Of a DNA stretch of 64,000 bases, positions 44,920 to 56,321 are shown in pieces. A program made the position numbers and the translations under genes. The stretch comes from Liopterus haemorrhoidalis (Eukaryota > Arthropoda > Insecta > Coleoptera > Dytiscidae). Within the stretch, counting starts at the first letter, position 1; each line of letters begins with the position of its first letter. The stretch is taken from NCBI GenBank assembly GCA_963971575.1, contig OZ020620.1:41826924-41890923 (forward strand), read 5' to 3'. The notes under the pieces were generated by a model, which worked only from the letters and a program-made list of their open reading frames with translations, made no database searches and was not told where the DNA came from.

Positions 44920-45324
44920 ATGTTGTATATTGACAATACATTTATAATATTATCATAGTATTGGTTCACACGGATACGCCAATGTTTGTTTACACCACAA
45001 CAGTCACCAAAGTAACCAGATCTAGTTTCGAATTACAAATTGAGACAGATTATAGTAACAACGATTTATTGAATCATAAAAAGAGTTTCTAGTCGGCGGA
45101 TAGTATAGTACAGACTATTAAGGCGATAAACTGAATACCTGCATAAAATTTTCTCTTTTTCTACACCGTCTCCTTTAGAAAGTTAAGTCATCATATAAGC
45201 TGTTCACTTTTGTAAGAACAAACTAAGAGGGAATTTTGTTTTCAATAGTTCGTACCTTTGAAGCTGTATGTCATGTTGGTATTAAAAAAACTTTTTTAAA
45301 ATGTCGATCCATTTGACATATGTC

Positions 45325-45440
45325 AGTGTTTCTCAACCTTTTCTGGCATGGGACCCCCCAAAATAACTTAAATATTGTCTGCGGCCCTCCTATATATATG
45401 TATATGTGTGTGTGTATATATATATATATAGTCACGGCCA
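45325..45440 (+). mobile_element. hAT-type 5' end plus AT/GT microsatellite
   Basis: CAGTGTTTCTCAACCTTTTC is a hAT-like terminus. A (TA)n/(GT)n microsatellite follows at 45392-45430. No transposase or right end is seen. Confidence 0.45.
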
Positions 45441-46218
45441 TCGAAAAATACCTTTAAAGAGAAAAAAACATTATTTCTCAAATATCTCCCACCACATCGT
45501 AGTCGTCCACTATACTACATTTTTCCCTGAAACTCTAAACCGGAACAAGAACAGGATCTAGGGCAAAGGAAAAAATGTAACCACAAAAAATTGTTTTATT
45601 ATTAAGTCTTACAAAAGAAATATGCAGATGGTCTGCTGCAGCAGGAAGTTAATTATTTTATTTATTGTACCAGTACAACAAATATTTTTAAGAGCAGGTT
45701 GTAACTTATAAATTGTTGTTGATAGTACCAATATAATTCAATATTCATTTAGTCAATAATCGGGATTTATGAAAATAGTTTTGTTTCTCTAGTTATAGCC
45801 GATAGTGTATGCAATGCATAGTGTATGCAGTGTATGCATGCATACTATGCATGTATGTGTTTCTATATTGTCTATAGAAACACATTCTACATAACAATGA
45901 CTTACATTATAAAATTAACAAAAATTTCTACAAATACCTTTCCAGTCGCTCCAATTTTGGTCTGCATGGAGTCCAAACTCTAAAGTTCACACTATAATAC
46001 ACCATTTCAAGTATTTTCTGCACTTTAATCACTTAAAAATAACTAAAAACGTCAGAAAAAAAATGAAGACGCCACTTGCAAAAATCACGTATTACTACAT
46101 ATCAAGATGGTTAATCTTGATAAAGCTCATTAAGGAATATAGTCATTAACAATTAATACATAACGAACAGAATTGCTTAAAATAATTCTTTATGAGAATA
46201 AACACATATATTAATATT
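45441..46218. other. AT-rich stretch with a palindromic cluster
   Basis: No gene seen. ATGTGTTTCTATATTGTC, then TATAGAAACACAT (about 45854-45885), forms a 13-bp stem next to several GCATGCAT-type palindromes. Confidence 0.4.
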
Positions 46219-46577
46219 TTATCTTGGACACACATACTGCAGACACCATCTCCATAAAATAAACATGAGCCCCACTCCCAACTGTACTTGTGATAACACC
46301 AGAATTGAAGATGTGAACCATATTGTATTCGCATGCCAAAAATATGAAAACAACAGGAACCAGCTATACACAAAACTGACATCCCTCAACATCTCACTAC
46401 CCACAAACATACAACATTTACTATACCTAAATAAAGAAACAGTATTACTAACCATTTTTAACTTTATAGTACAAAATAGAATTAAGCTGTAGAATTAAGT
46501 TATTATGTAAGATACAATGTACTGGTTAATAGCCAGAGTAGCTAAAACCAATAAATATATTTAAAAAAAAAAAAAAA
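46219..46577 (+). pseudogene. non-LTR retrotransposon 3' end, second member of the 13-16 kb family
   Basis: Encodes only the C-terminus: GHTYCRHHLHKINMSPTPNC, then CDNTRIEDVNHIVFACQKYE with the Cys/His pattern, ending at 46490. A 3' tail follows (TGGTTAATAGCCAGAGTAGC, TAAAACCAATAAATAT, poly-A) close to the tail at 16250-16300. 5'-truncated, as usual for LINE insertions. Confidence 0.8.
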
Positions 46578-47190
46578 TATTTTATCAATAGTATACAGGT
46601 GGTTGAAATTGAACTACCGGGAAAATACACTATTTTTTTATTATTAAAGATGAGGTATAACGTTAAATTTGGAAGTTACTTGGTACTACATGATCTAAAA
46701 TAGTTTATATTTTGTTACTTTGTATCTTTATACCTATAAATAGTTATACATTTTGATTGAGGATTTGTTAAAATTTCAGAGCTATAGCGTTGGAAACACG
46801 GCCTATATGGTAAAATGGGAGGACAGAGGTGATAATAGGATGACTTTTGGGCTATCAATGATAATTCTGTGATCTCAGAAAGGGATGAAAATTACTATTG
46901 GAAGTATAATGGCGTTATCTCTCGAGAGTTTTATACAGATTAATTTTTTTATTTACGGGTTCATTTGGAGGGCGACACCTTAGCCCTCCAAATGGCGCCG
47001 ACGAGCTTGACTAAGAGGCGCCACATTGCGAAGGTGAGGACCTTTTTTGCTCATCACTTGGATTTTGGGAGGTGAGGACCTTTTTTTTTTGCTCAACACT
47101 TGGATTTTGGGAGGTGAGGACCATTTTTTTTGCCAAGGGCGCCAAAACACAGTTTTGCCCCTAGCGCAAGTTTTCCTTACTGCGGCTCTG
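46578..47190 (+). repeat. unclassified stretch ending in a truncated hAT-like MITE with minisatellite
   Basis: A perfect 12-bp stem with a 9-nt loop lies at 46962-46994 (CATTTGGAGGGC arms). Two to three CACTTGGATTTTGGGAGGTG units follow (47036-47125). The segment ends TTCCTTACTGCGGCTCTG, identical to the right end of the MITE at 51630-51822; the left end is missing. Confidence 0.6.
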
Positions 47191-47681
47191 TTGGTATTAA
47201 TAATATTTTTATCACGTTTAATCCGAGCTTTAGATAATCTGAAACCCAGTTAGTCCCGCTGAATTAATACGGGGATGTTTTGAGCTTATGGTATATAATT
47301 AATCAGCAGAGAGGACGAGAGCGCTCGACTGTATACAACGTTCTGACGGCTGTTATCGCTGCCTGTTTACAGACAAACCTGTCTCAGTGTGACGAGCCGA
47401 ATGATTAGATAAGACACCACTTTCAGCCACCGATATTTATTAAGAAAACTATAATTTTATAGAAATTTTATACACGGGTTTAATGATTTTTTTTTTTAAA
47501 TAACAGTTTTGATGGCTCATACAAAGGGGCGTCTACGGGTCCGGACCCCAGGAACGAAAAATTCATGTACTTATTTAATAAAAACTAAGCAAAAATCACT
47601 ATTGGATTTAAAGGAGTCTGGCAATATGTTAATAAATTATAAGAATAATAGTTGATGCTATTTTTAGATTTAGTTAATCTT
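47191..47681. other. intergenic stretch
   Basis: 47250-47430 is somewhat GC-richer but has no recognisable gene or RNA. Confidence 0.35.
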
Positions 47682-48735
47682 AAAAATTGATGTGAAGTGT
47701 GAATTTTCACACATTTCAGGGTTTCGCAGGTATTTATTAACTGTGTGATGATTATTTAGGATGCCAAAACAAATTTTATGTCAAAATATTTTTTATGAAT
47801 TTTAATTCGAATGCCTAATACCATTATTTAAGTTTCTAAATATGTGAAGTATTTTTTTTATATAGCAAGGTTCATTAAGATTTTGAAAATTGCGCCTATG
47901 GCTTCCATTGGTTGCTTAAATCATAAGCATCGCCCTCTGATACCTTCAAATATAGAATTAAATTCTAATTTCAATACTTCCCACTGGTTATTAAATTTAC
48001 GCTTTTAAAAATTAAATGCAACATTTACCAAAATATAACTAGAATTTTGACAAAAAAATAATTTAAATAATATAAAAATGCAAAAAAAAACTGAAAAAAT
48101 AAAAATTGGCGGGATTCGAACACAGTTTCTTACAGTAGTTTCTCAACTCACTAAGCCGCAACGCTACCACTGTGCTATACAGGATCACTCGTTTACTATG
48201 TTAAATAGCGGATTATATATATTACATATTTTACTTAAAAACACAAAAAATTCGTTATTTTCCGAAAACATAATCTGATCAAAAATTCCTGTTGTACTAT
48301 TCCGGTTCACACCAATGTATATTACTGAGAATTTTTTCAGATTTTTAGCTTAAACCATCTGGGCTACAGGGTGTGGGACAAAATTTTTTTGGAACAATTT
48401 TGGCAAAAATCGCCTCAAAATAATTTATTTTGCAAAAATAAAATTTTGATCGTTAATCCACGTACCAAGGGCTTTTATTTGATACCCTACACAGAATTGT
48501 AAAAAAATATTTTTTTTTTTCGATGAGCATATATTTGTTTATATTTTTAGGAGGATATGTTATTTATATGTTTTAGTATTTTTCCTATGTGCGGGTCAAA
48601 GAGTTGTATAAGCATGCCAAATTTCAACTCTCTAGGTTTAGCCGTTTGGCTACAATTTTTACCGAACAGACAGACAGACAGACGACAAAATGACGGTATA
48701 AGGGTTTTTTGGTCATACCTACAAAACCCTAAAAA
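47682..48735 (-). mobile_element. HINE-like repeat, copy E (cassette type 2)
   Basis: Reverse orientation, close to copy C over its length. Hairpin GTGTGAATTTTCACAC near 47698, tRNA-like block 48107-48187 (minus: TAGCACAGTGG, TGTTCGAATCCCGCC), short (GACA)n at about 48667-48681, ending TACAAAACCCTAAAAA. Confidence 0.8.
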
Positions 48736-48782
48736 TGGTGGATAAATCTTATTTTTATTCCTTGTATTATAATTATGAATTT

Positions 48783-48825
48783 GTCAGAATATTGAAAAAA
48801 TAAATAATTTTTTTAATATTCTGAC
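48783..48825. repeat. isolated 19-bp-stem hairpin
   Basis: GTCAGAATATTGAAAAAAT and its near-perfect complement (18 of 19) flank a 5-nt loop. It sits between HINE-like copy E and the Tc1 relic and could be a tiny MITE or the left-end remnant of the Tc1 element. Confidence 0.6.
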
Positions 48826-48968
48826 TTTGTCAAATATTAATGTAAACATTCATACTTGTATTTATTTATTTTTTTCTAATTATCTACTAAATTAATTTAT
48901 CTAATCCAAACTACTTACGAATATATTTTTAAAATAAATCATGACGGCCTCAAACGAATTAAAAATTA

Positions 48969-50332
48969 ATGAACTTCAATAACGTCTGTACGAAAAAGGA
49001 ATCAAAACCCAAAACCATCGTAAACATTTATTGTCAACAATATTTGGATGAAAGATTTATTTTGCGAAAAATCAAGAAAGATCTTAAAATTAGTGTACCC
49101 CAGTTAACGTCAGAATTGTCACAAAGATTAAATAAACAAATTTCAGTAGAAACAGTCCACCGAGTACTCCGGAAAATTACTACAATTGTCGAATTGCACG
49201 CAAGAAACCATTGATTTCAAAAACGAATAAAAAGAAACGCTTAGAATTTGCAAAAAATGTATGTAAACAAACCAATTAGCTTCTGGAATAAAGTTATTTT
49301 TTCTGACGAGACGAAAATTAATTTTTTGGGTCGGACGGCAAACAAATTGTTTGGTGGAAGCCCAATACAGAATTTAAAAAAATTAACACCGTTCCGGCAG
49401 TAAAACACGGAGGCGGATCAGTTATGTTGTGGGGTGCTATGGGCTCAAACGGCCCAGGTAATTTAGAATTTATAGACGGGATCATGGATAAATGGAAATA
49501 TCTAAACATCTTGAAAAATAATCTTACGGCTACTGCAGAAAAATTAGATATGCCATCAGTTTATTATTTTCAACAAGATAACGATCCCAAACATACTGCG
49601 CTTATTGTAAAGGAATGGCTGTTATACAATGCACCAAAATCACTCAAAACACCGCCACAATCGCCTGATCTCAATCCAATTGGAAATTTATGGACATAAT
49701 TAAAAGTTCGGATAAAAACAAATTCATTTTCTAATAAAAATGATTTTAAAACGAAACTTCAAGAAGAGTGGAATAATATACCACTGACTTGGATTCTCTT
49801 GATTATTGGAGTACCGAACATATGTTCATACCTCCTTAATCGCAATTAAATATCTCTATTTATTTATTTTTTTATGGTGCCAATGTGGCCGCACTAGAGT
49901 GCGTCTTCTTTTCAGAGTTTTACCTCATTCTCTATGACATGTTATAATTGATCGTCTTGTTATAATATACCAGCAGAAGTTTGTGGAAAATTAGTGCAGT
50001 CTATGCAAAATCGCCTTCAAGCAGTAATAGAAGCAAAAGGTGACGCGAAAAAATATTAATTTAAATTAACTGATTGTCTTCTAATTATTTTATTAGTATT
50101 ACTACTTTTTGTACGCTCAATTTTGTGTGTCTGAAAATGTATATATTTTTTGTTTTCTTTAAAAAATGTTTATGAAATATTATTTAATTTTATACCATTT
50201 ATGATAGTTTTGTATCTCTAAAATGTATTTTAGAAATAAAAAATAATTGGTTTAAATAATCTGTTTTATAGGCATCTTTACCTAAGAGGTATATTTCTAA
50301 AACTTTTGTACGCTCAATTTTGTGAGTAACTG
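48969..50332 (+). mobile_element. Tc1-family transposon relic (DD34E, catalytic Glu lost)
   Basis: Frames 48969-49212, 49213-49420 and 49424-49700 encode a collinear Tc1 transposase: ISVETVHRVLRKI (HTH), FWNKVIFSDETKINF (first Asp), SVMLWGAMGSNGPGNLEF, YYFQQDNDPKHTA (second Asp), SPDLNPIGNLW. The last block normally reads PIENLW; here GAA is GGA, so the catalytic Glu is Gly. The C-terminus (CGKLVQSMQNRLQAVIEAKG) resumes after an insertion at 49784-49972. The right end has two direct copies of ACGCTCAATTTTGTG (about 50109 and 50310), an IR/DR arrangement, ending CTG|TA at 50332. The left end is not recognised. Confidence 0.85.
49784..49972 (-). mobile_element. short retroposed insert with 11-bp target duplication
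   Basis: It splits the Tc1 transposase and is bracketed by ATAATATACCA (49773-49783, 49962-49972). On the minus strand it ends GGCACCATAAAAAAATAAAT, an A-rich tail comparable to the SINE tails at 1452 and 3200. A duplication of this length and an A-rich end suggest LINE-mediated insertion of a SINE-like sequence. No tRNA-like head is obvious. Confidence 0.6.
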
Positions 50333-50627
50333 TATGTCAGATAACCTAAAAAATATATAACTACGTAAAAACAAATTACATGGAGAATTTTCTCCATAAA
50401 ATCTACGCAAAGAATATAAACAAAAGTCTAAATATGTAAATAATAACAAAATATATGAAAAAAATTAAATAATATATATTTCCAATGTACGACACTGAAC
50501 ATCTGTCAACTTGGACTAAAAACAATATTTTAAGAGTGTAATAGGGATGACGATCTAAACCAATCCGAAGCAAGGACAAACAGCTCCTATCTTCTTACAA
50601 ACATTTTTCTACTTTGAAATAGACCAT

Positions 50628-51125
50628 AGGTTATTACCCGTCAACAATGACGAATTTATAACATAAAAATTTCAATTGTTTGTATGTGTATTTGGTTTTA
50701 TTTAAACTAGAGTTATAATATTGAAATTAAAAAATATGTACTTACTTTGGAAGATTTAGAACTAAGTCTTCTTTAAAAACTTCTGCACACTGTTTTAACA
50801 CAAAACACTAAATTAACAATATTTTAAAACTTTTAATTATTTACCTACACTATTTTTAAACACTGTTTCATTAATTTTTATTTTAAAAACGTTCAATTCT
50901 TGCAAACAATTGATTCTAGCTGAGCAGTTTATGCCGAAAAATTGCGTTTTTCACTGGGATTATAGGATTAACAAGTGACCTTAGGAAATATTGACGTCGC
51001 AATGTAATCCCAGATTTTATACTGATACTTGCTAATTATATATGTACGGGTTATTACCTGTCAACAATGACGGATTTATAATTAAAATTTCAATTGTTTG
51101 TATGTGTATTTTGTTTCATTTTTTA
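50628..51125 (+). repeat. pair of ~77-bp direct repeats 420 bp apart
   Basis: GGTTATTACCCGTCAACAAT (50631) and GGTTATTACCTGTCAACAAT (51048) each continue with GACG(A/G)ATTTATAA and TTTCAATTGTTTGTATGTGT. The sequence between contains nothing recognisable. The arrangement could be short terminal repeats or a local duplication. Confidence 0.6.
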
Positions 51126-51629
51126 ACGTATGTTAATTTCGCACTTCTGGAATCAGGACATCAAGGTGCTTCTGTCTATGCCCTTAAAAGTGCCAAATTC
51201 GAACTTTGACAAAAAATTCTGCTCCAGTTTCGGCCGAAAGTGGAACACGCTGAGATTTAGCACAGGTGTGTAGAATTAGCTAATCTTTAAACTCAGTTGC
51301 ATGAAAATGAGATATATGAAGCACAGGGGCCTCCAGAGGCCCGCAAAAATTTTACATATCCATAACTCGCAAATTTGGTATTAAGGCTCAAAATAAGTCA
51401 AATAATAGCGATAGCGGTCCATAAATAAGTATATTATAGGCCCTGACTTACTATTGGCAAAAATGGAACACATTTATTTAATTTGCAAAAACTTTCTACA
51501 TCACAGGATTAATTTTGAGCTTTCATACCAAATTTCAACGAAATCTGTTAATAAACAAGCGAGTTGAGGACATTTTGAAAATTTGAGAGCCACCTGAGGC
51601 CCCTGTGCCAATTTACGTGCACCTACGTT
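51126..51629. other. unclassified repeat-like stretch
   Basis: GC slightly raised; phrases such as ACAGGGGCCTCCAGAGGCCC suggest a dispersed repeat. No gene is seen. Confidence 0.3.
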
Positions 51630-51822
51630 CAGAGCCGCAGTAAGGAGGGGGGAAGGGGCGACGGCCTTTTTTTTTTTGCTCGCCACTTGAATTTTGAGAG
51701 GTGAGGACTTTTTTTTTTGCTCATCACTTAAATTTTGAGAGGTAAGAACCTTGTTTTTATTTACCAAGGGGCGCCAAAACACGGCTCTGCCCCTAGCGCA
51801 AGTTTTCCTTACTGCGGCTCTG
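51630..51822. mobile_element. 193-bp MITE with terminal repeats and minisatellite
   Basis: Inverted ends CAGAGCCGCAGTAAGGA / TCCTTACTGCGGCTCTG. Two ATTTTGAGAGGTGAGGAC-type units inside belong to the minisatellite family also seen at 5085-5325 and 47036-47125. No clear 8-bp duplication is visible. Confidence 0.7.
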
Positions 51823-52128
51823 ATCCAACTTATCCTTGCGATCAATTTTATTATTGAGTAAAATATTTAACCCCCTACTATTTTTATTGTTCAACTAAGT
51901 TTTATTGAGTGAACCGGAATAGTATATCGATCTTTTTGACTATAGTCTGTTGAAAAAAATTCTTTCGCAAAATTCCCTCCTTATTTTTTGAATTTTTGTA
52001 ATCTTGTAAAGTATAAAAAGAAGTATGTTCGTTAAAAGGCGGTTAACCAGACAAAACGATACCGAATAGTGATATTTTATATCCAACAAGTGGTTTTTAT
52101 CAAATAAACAAAATCAAAACAAAACACT
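51823..52128. promoter_or_regulatory. 5' flank of CDCA7, probable promoter and 5' UTR
   Basis: Short AT-rich interval between the MITE and the CDCA7 start; no other gene fits. GTATAAAAAG near 52010 is a plausible TATA-like element about 120 bp upstream of the ATG. Confidence 0.35.
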
Positions 52129-53412
52129 ATGGATTCAGACGAGGAAAATGATCTTATGGCTGTTCGTGCTAAAAATATGGCTAAAATAAATAACATGGTA
52201 ACTATAAAAAATTTAAAAAACAAATTTACTCTTACTTAACCTAAAATTTTTAGTTTGGAGACGTATTTTGTGAAGCTAAGAAAATAGTAGATGAAGTTAA
52301 AAGTGAAATAGAAACTTATGTACCAAAACCAGCTGTACGAAAAAAGAGAAAACGCAGTGATGAAACTTTTCAATTCGGTGGTTATCTTCCGACAGAACGT
52401 AGAAAAAGTGAACGACTAACTAACACGAAACCAAGGTTTTCTTATGCAGATCTAGAAAAGATTGAGGGTTTGGAAAGATTTGATGGAGCAGATGAATATA
52501 AGGATCCTGTAAGTTTTTATTTAAAAAAAAAAATATCTCTTAATTTCTTCATTTCATTTCTCATACTTGACTTAACGTACAGTTCTCAGATTTATTCTTG
52601 CTAATTAATTACTATTATAATTTATTTTTAATTGTTATTAGGATTTTTACATGGAGCTAGAAGACGTAATTCGAGAACCCCGTGGAAAAACAAAGCGAAT
52701 AATCCAACGATCTTCATCATCAGTTATTGTACGCATGCCACACGAAATAACCGATTACGAATTATCAAGAATTGCCACACGAAGCACTCATAAAACATAC
52801 TCACAAACTGGAACATCATGTCATCAATGTCGACAAAAAACAATAGACACAAAAACACTTTGTCGAAGTGGAGTTTGTATAGGTGTACGGGGACAATTTT
52901 GCGGACCGTGCTTAAAGAATCGTTATGGTGAAGATGCAAGAGATGCTTTATTAGATCCTGAATGGACTTGTCCACCTTGTAGAAACCTTTGTAATTGTTC
53001 AATCTGTCGAACTAGGGAAGGAAAAAGGCCAACTGGTATTCTCGCTCCTACAGTTCAGCAAGAAGGGTTTTCTTCTGTTAAAGACTTTTTATTAAGTTTG
53101 GCTGAGAAGGGTATATTAAAAAAACGAAAACCAAATGCTGTAATAAAACGTTTCACGGGTGATATCTATGAAGACGAATATAATGACGGAATATATGATT
53201 TTTTAATTGATGGATACGTAAAAAAAACCATGCGTGTTGAAATGAAACATGAAGTATCTAATATAGAAAATGATTTACTTGGTTTTCTTCACGGAAAACC
53301 TATTAATGACTTGACTGAAGAATTAGAAAATGCCGAGTTGTTAGGTTTTGAAACAACTGAAAACAAAACTCGGTGTTTATTGTTGAGTAATACTATTTAT
53401 CAATGTTTTTAA
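52129..53412 (+). CDS. CDCA7: CDCA7-family zf-4CXXC_R1 protein, three exons
   Basis: Exons 52129-52197, 52254-52508 and 52642-53412 join in phase 0 through 56- and 133-bp GT..AG introns to give 364 codons. CDCA7 is the chromatin-binding partner and activator of the remodeller HELLS/LSH and is tied to maintenance of DNA methylation. Residues 168-230 form the cysteine-rich zf-4CXXC_R1 domain, starting CHQCRQKTIDTKTLC, then GVRGQFCGPC, NRYGEDARDALLDPEW and CPPCRNLCNCSIC. The residues altered in human ICF3 syndrome are conserved here as Arg172, Gly192 and Arg202. The N-terminal part is acidic, then basic (KPAVRKKRKRSD, nuclear-localisation-like), with the family's MPHEITDYEL segment before the zinc domain. 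No internal stop; candidate polyadenylation signal ATTAAA near 53449. Confidence 0.95.
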
Positions 53413-53635
53413 TTTTATTTTAAATAACTGTTTTTAAACCAATTTTAATATTAAATGTATCACTCAAACGTAGTTAAATCTACTTTTAGGACCATACTAG
53501 CGTATTTTGGAAAAATTTATACGATTTATCAGACTTATTCCCGTATTTATAAACATTCATTACAATTCCTGCAGTCTTTATCTGAACTCTCAGTTCTGCT
53601 CCATTAAAAAGTTTTCCGACAATTCGTAGGTGTTC

Positions 53636-53690
53636 TTTTTTTTAGTTTGGTTTTAGCAATTTGGCTATTAGCCAGGTAACAAAAGAAAAG
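53636..53690 (-). repeat. non-LTR 3' tail fragment
   Basis: On the minus strand it reads CTGGCTAATAGCCAAATTGC, then TAAAACCAAA and an A run, matching the 3' tails at 16250 and 46530. Only the tail is present. Confidence 0.55.
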
Positions 53691-53730
53691 ATTAAGGGTT
53701 TTTAAAAATTTTGATTTAATTTAATATACA

Positions 53731-53833
53731 GTGGATATCGTTTATAACGACGTTGAAGGGACCAATGAAATTCGGTCGTTATAACCGTAGGTCGCTATGT
53801 CGAAACACTATGAAAACAATGTTTTAAAATATT
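53731..53833 (+). mobile_element. Tigger/pogo-like terminal fragment
   Basis: CAGTGGATATCGTTTATAAC, then GGTCGTTATAACC, resembles the TIR of pogo/Tigger elements that carry CGTTATAACG-type repeats. The other end is missing. Confidence 0.4.
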
Positions 53834-53834
53834 A

Positions 53835-54699
53835 GGTGTACCGGAAAGTTTTTTCGTTTATTTGGTATTATTAAAATAGAAACAAATCGAAAGAAAAAAA
53901 TGTACTTTATTGAGTAAAATAGTTACCATTGTGATCTATAACACTGCCATTTATCAGGAAGAGAAAATATTCCCGATTTATAAAATTCCTGATTTTTTGA
54001 AGGAAAAATTGTTCAACGTTCATTTTAACCTGGTTCATATCTCTAAGTGACTTGTTTCTTAAAAAGTGTTCCAGTGACCGACATAAGTGATAGTCGGAGG
54101 GTGAAATGTCTGGTGAGTAGGGTGGGTGTGTTAGAACCTCACAATCATGCTCGGAAATTATTTCACGTGTCTTTTTTTGATGGATGAGGTCAGACATTGT
54201 CGCCTTGAAGGATAACTCCTCTTCTATTCACAATTTCTGGCCGATTTCTGGTCAAGTTCTGATTCAGTCGATCCAATTGTTCACAGTAGAGATGAGAATT
54301 AACACTTTGCCCCGGTTTTAACTTCTCAGAACAAATTATTCCTTTATAGGGCCTTCCACATCGAAGTTCATCATCCAAGCATAAATTTCCTAATTAAATT
54401 TTTTTAAACTACTGTTGACATGTGCGTACACTTATTTTATCACCATAAACAGTGCAAATGTTTTATGTAGCAACTGTAGCAGATTTTTTTATTGTACTCA
54501 TACAACATTAAACATAAAAAATATTTTGATGTAAATTCTTCCGCCATTTTAAAATGCAAGGGTTTAAAATGAAACGAAAAGAATAATTAGCTACTCAAGA
54601 TTACAGAGTTAAATCAAAACGCAAAAGACGTCTGTTTAATTCAGCGAATAAGTCGTGACTAGTTGCATACTGCACAAACGAAAAACTTTCCGGTACACC
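53835..54699 (-). mobile_element. mariner relic, N-terminal half deleted
   Basis: Inverted ends GGTGTACCGGAAAGTTTTTC flanked by TA (53833-53834, 54700-54701). Minus frames 54190-54378 and 53907-54197 encode CGRPYKGIICSEKLKPGQSV, LQGDNVSDLIHQ (second catalytic region), HPPYSPDISPSDYHLCRSLE (third) and VIDHNGNYFTQ. The HTH and first catalytic block are gone. The right inverted repeat is intact, so the element is a deletion derivative. Confidence 0.8.
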
Positions 54700-54756
54700 T
54701 AATATAAACAATATTTTGCAAACAAATTTTTTCCGCGTTTGTTTCAAAATGTGATC

Positions 54757-55270
54757 TAAAGCAGCATTCAGAGCTCTTTAAATTAAGAGGTTGTAGACTG
54801 TGCTTTGTTAGCTGTAAGTTATGTTTCTATGCATTCTTTTTAACGTTCCATGTACCGTTCACATCTTTTATAAATTAGTACGTTACGAATAGCCCTCCAT
54901 CTGTGAATTTTGAAACCAACTATTTAGCTTCGTAAAATATTTTATATGTATTATCGTTCTTATAATTCTGTTGTCTTAGATTTTAACTACCTAGTTACCT
55001 AAATTGATCATATTTACTGTCCGTCTTTGTAATTTTGAGCAAGATTTGTTAATGATGACATTACGTTAGGTTATGTAAAGGCATTCGATAACTACGGTAT
55101 CACTGATAGAATGCGATATCCAATGCGTTTATATGTCTGTCTCATTAAAACATCTCACTAGTTATAAGTTTAGAAAATTATTCACAATCCACAACAAACT
55201 TCTGGTGACAGTGAACAGTCCATAAGATACAGTGCATAAACTATTGTTTTAAGAGCTCTGAATGCGGCTT
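54757..55270. mobile_element. inverted-repeat element, unclassified
   Basis: GCATTCAGAGCTCTTTAAA at left and AAGAGCTCTGAATGCGGC at right form degenerate inverted ends about 500 bp apart. The outer flanks resemble TTAA (TAAA/TTAA). No coding content. Confidence 0.5.
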
Positions 55271-56318
55271 AAGACAATTTAAGACCTAAGGACTTAAAAT
55301 TTTAACTGCAGGTCTCCTATCTTTTTAAGTTTTAAGCCGCGTCCAAAAAAATAATAGTGATTTTAATTTTTGTATTTATATTGTGTACTTCGATTTATAG
55401 ATCACGTTTTGAATGCATCTATTTTTATTGTCTATACTGATGGTCCATGTTTCTGCTGTATATGTTGAAAGAAATTAAAGAACCCAAATATGTTAAAAAT
55501 ATATTTTAAACAAATTGTACTATTTATAAATAAAAATTTGAATGAAATAAAACACTTATTTTTCAGTTATAAATACTGTTATATATAATTATTCTTTAAA
55601 CTTAATAAGAAACTATATTACATCATTCTACGTTACATTATAAAGCTAAATACATGGTATATATTTTAGTCAAGTCTTTCGTTGGTTCCACATATATACA
55701 TACATTGTTATATATTCCGAAATACATATTAACAAACACTTTCACAAATATGTTCGTAGAAAAAATTAAATATATTAATAAATTAAGTGAAAATAAAAAT
55801 ATGACTACATCGTGAAATTTTTTTAACGAACATAATTGAGAAAAAGTTAAATGTATTTCAGACTAAACTATTGTTTCATTCGCAACATAATTGTTAATAA
55901 ATCTTAGTAAAAATAATAATAAAATTTTAGTAGTCATATAAGATGTTAATCAAAATAGTACAGACGACTTTTGGAGACTCAAAATAGCTGGGACAACTTT
56001 TTAAGATTCAAAATAGCCAGGTTAATTACACAGGTTTGTAAACAATTTTTTTTTTTACCTTTTCCAACAGTATTTGCCCTATGAGATTTTTATTGTTTCT
56101 ATCAAGCAGAATTTTCTATGCATATGCTATGCTCAAAATCGTTGTTTGCCAAATTATAATTCAGTAAAAATTGATTTCTACTCTTTTGAACATAAATTTA
56201 ATACTTCTATATAGCGCACACCTTATCTTACTATATTAACAAAATGTTTGGCGATGAACTAAGACTGAAGAAATAGCTTCTTAGTTTAAACTGCTCCGAA
56301 TGTATGTATGCGTATGAT
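55271..56318. other. AT-rich intergenic stretch
   Basis: No gene recognised. A small imperfect direct repeat (GACTCAAAATAGCTGGGACA / GATTCAAAATAGCCAGG) lies near 55977-56020. Confidence 0.4.
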
Positions 56319-56321
56319 TAA

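Noticed and set aside
50628..51125. LTR retrotransposon
   Set aside because: The direct repeats are very short, the interval has no gag/pol, and no TG..CA ends or flanking duplication were seen.
54757..55270. Assignment to piggyBac on the basis of TTAA
   Set aside because: The left flank reads TAAA, the tips are degenerate and no piggyBac coding remains; kept as unclassified.
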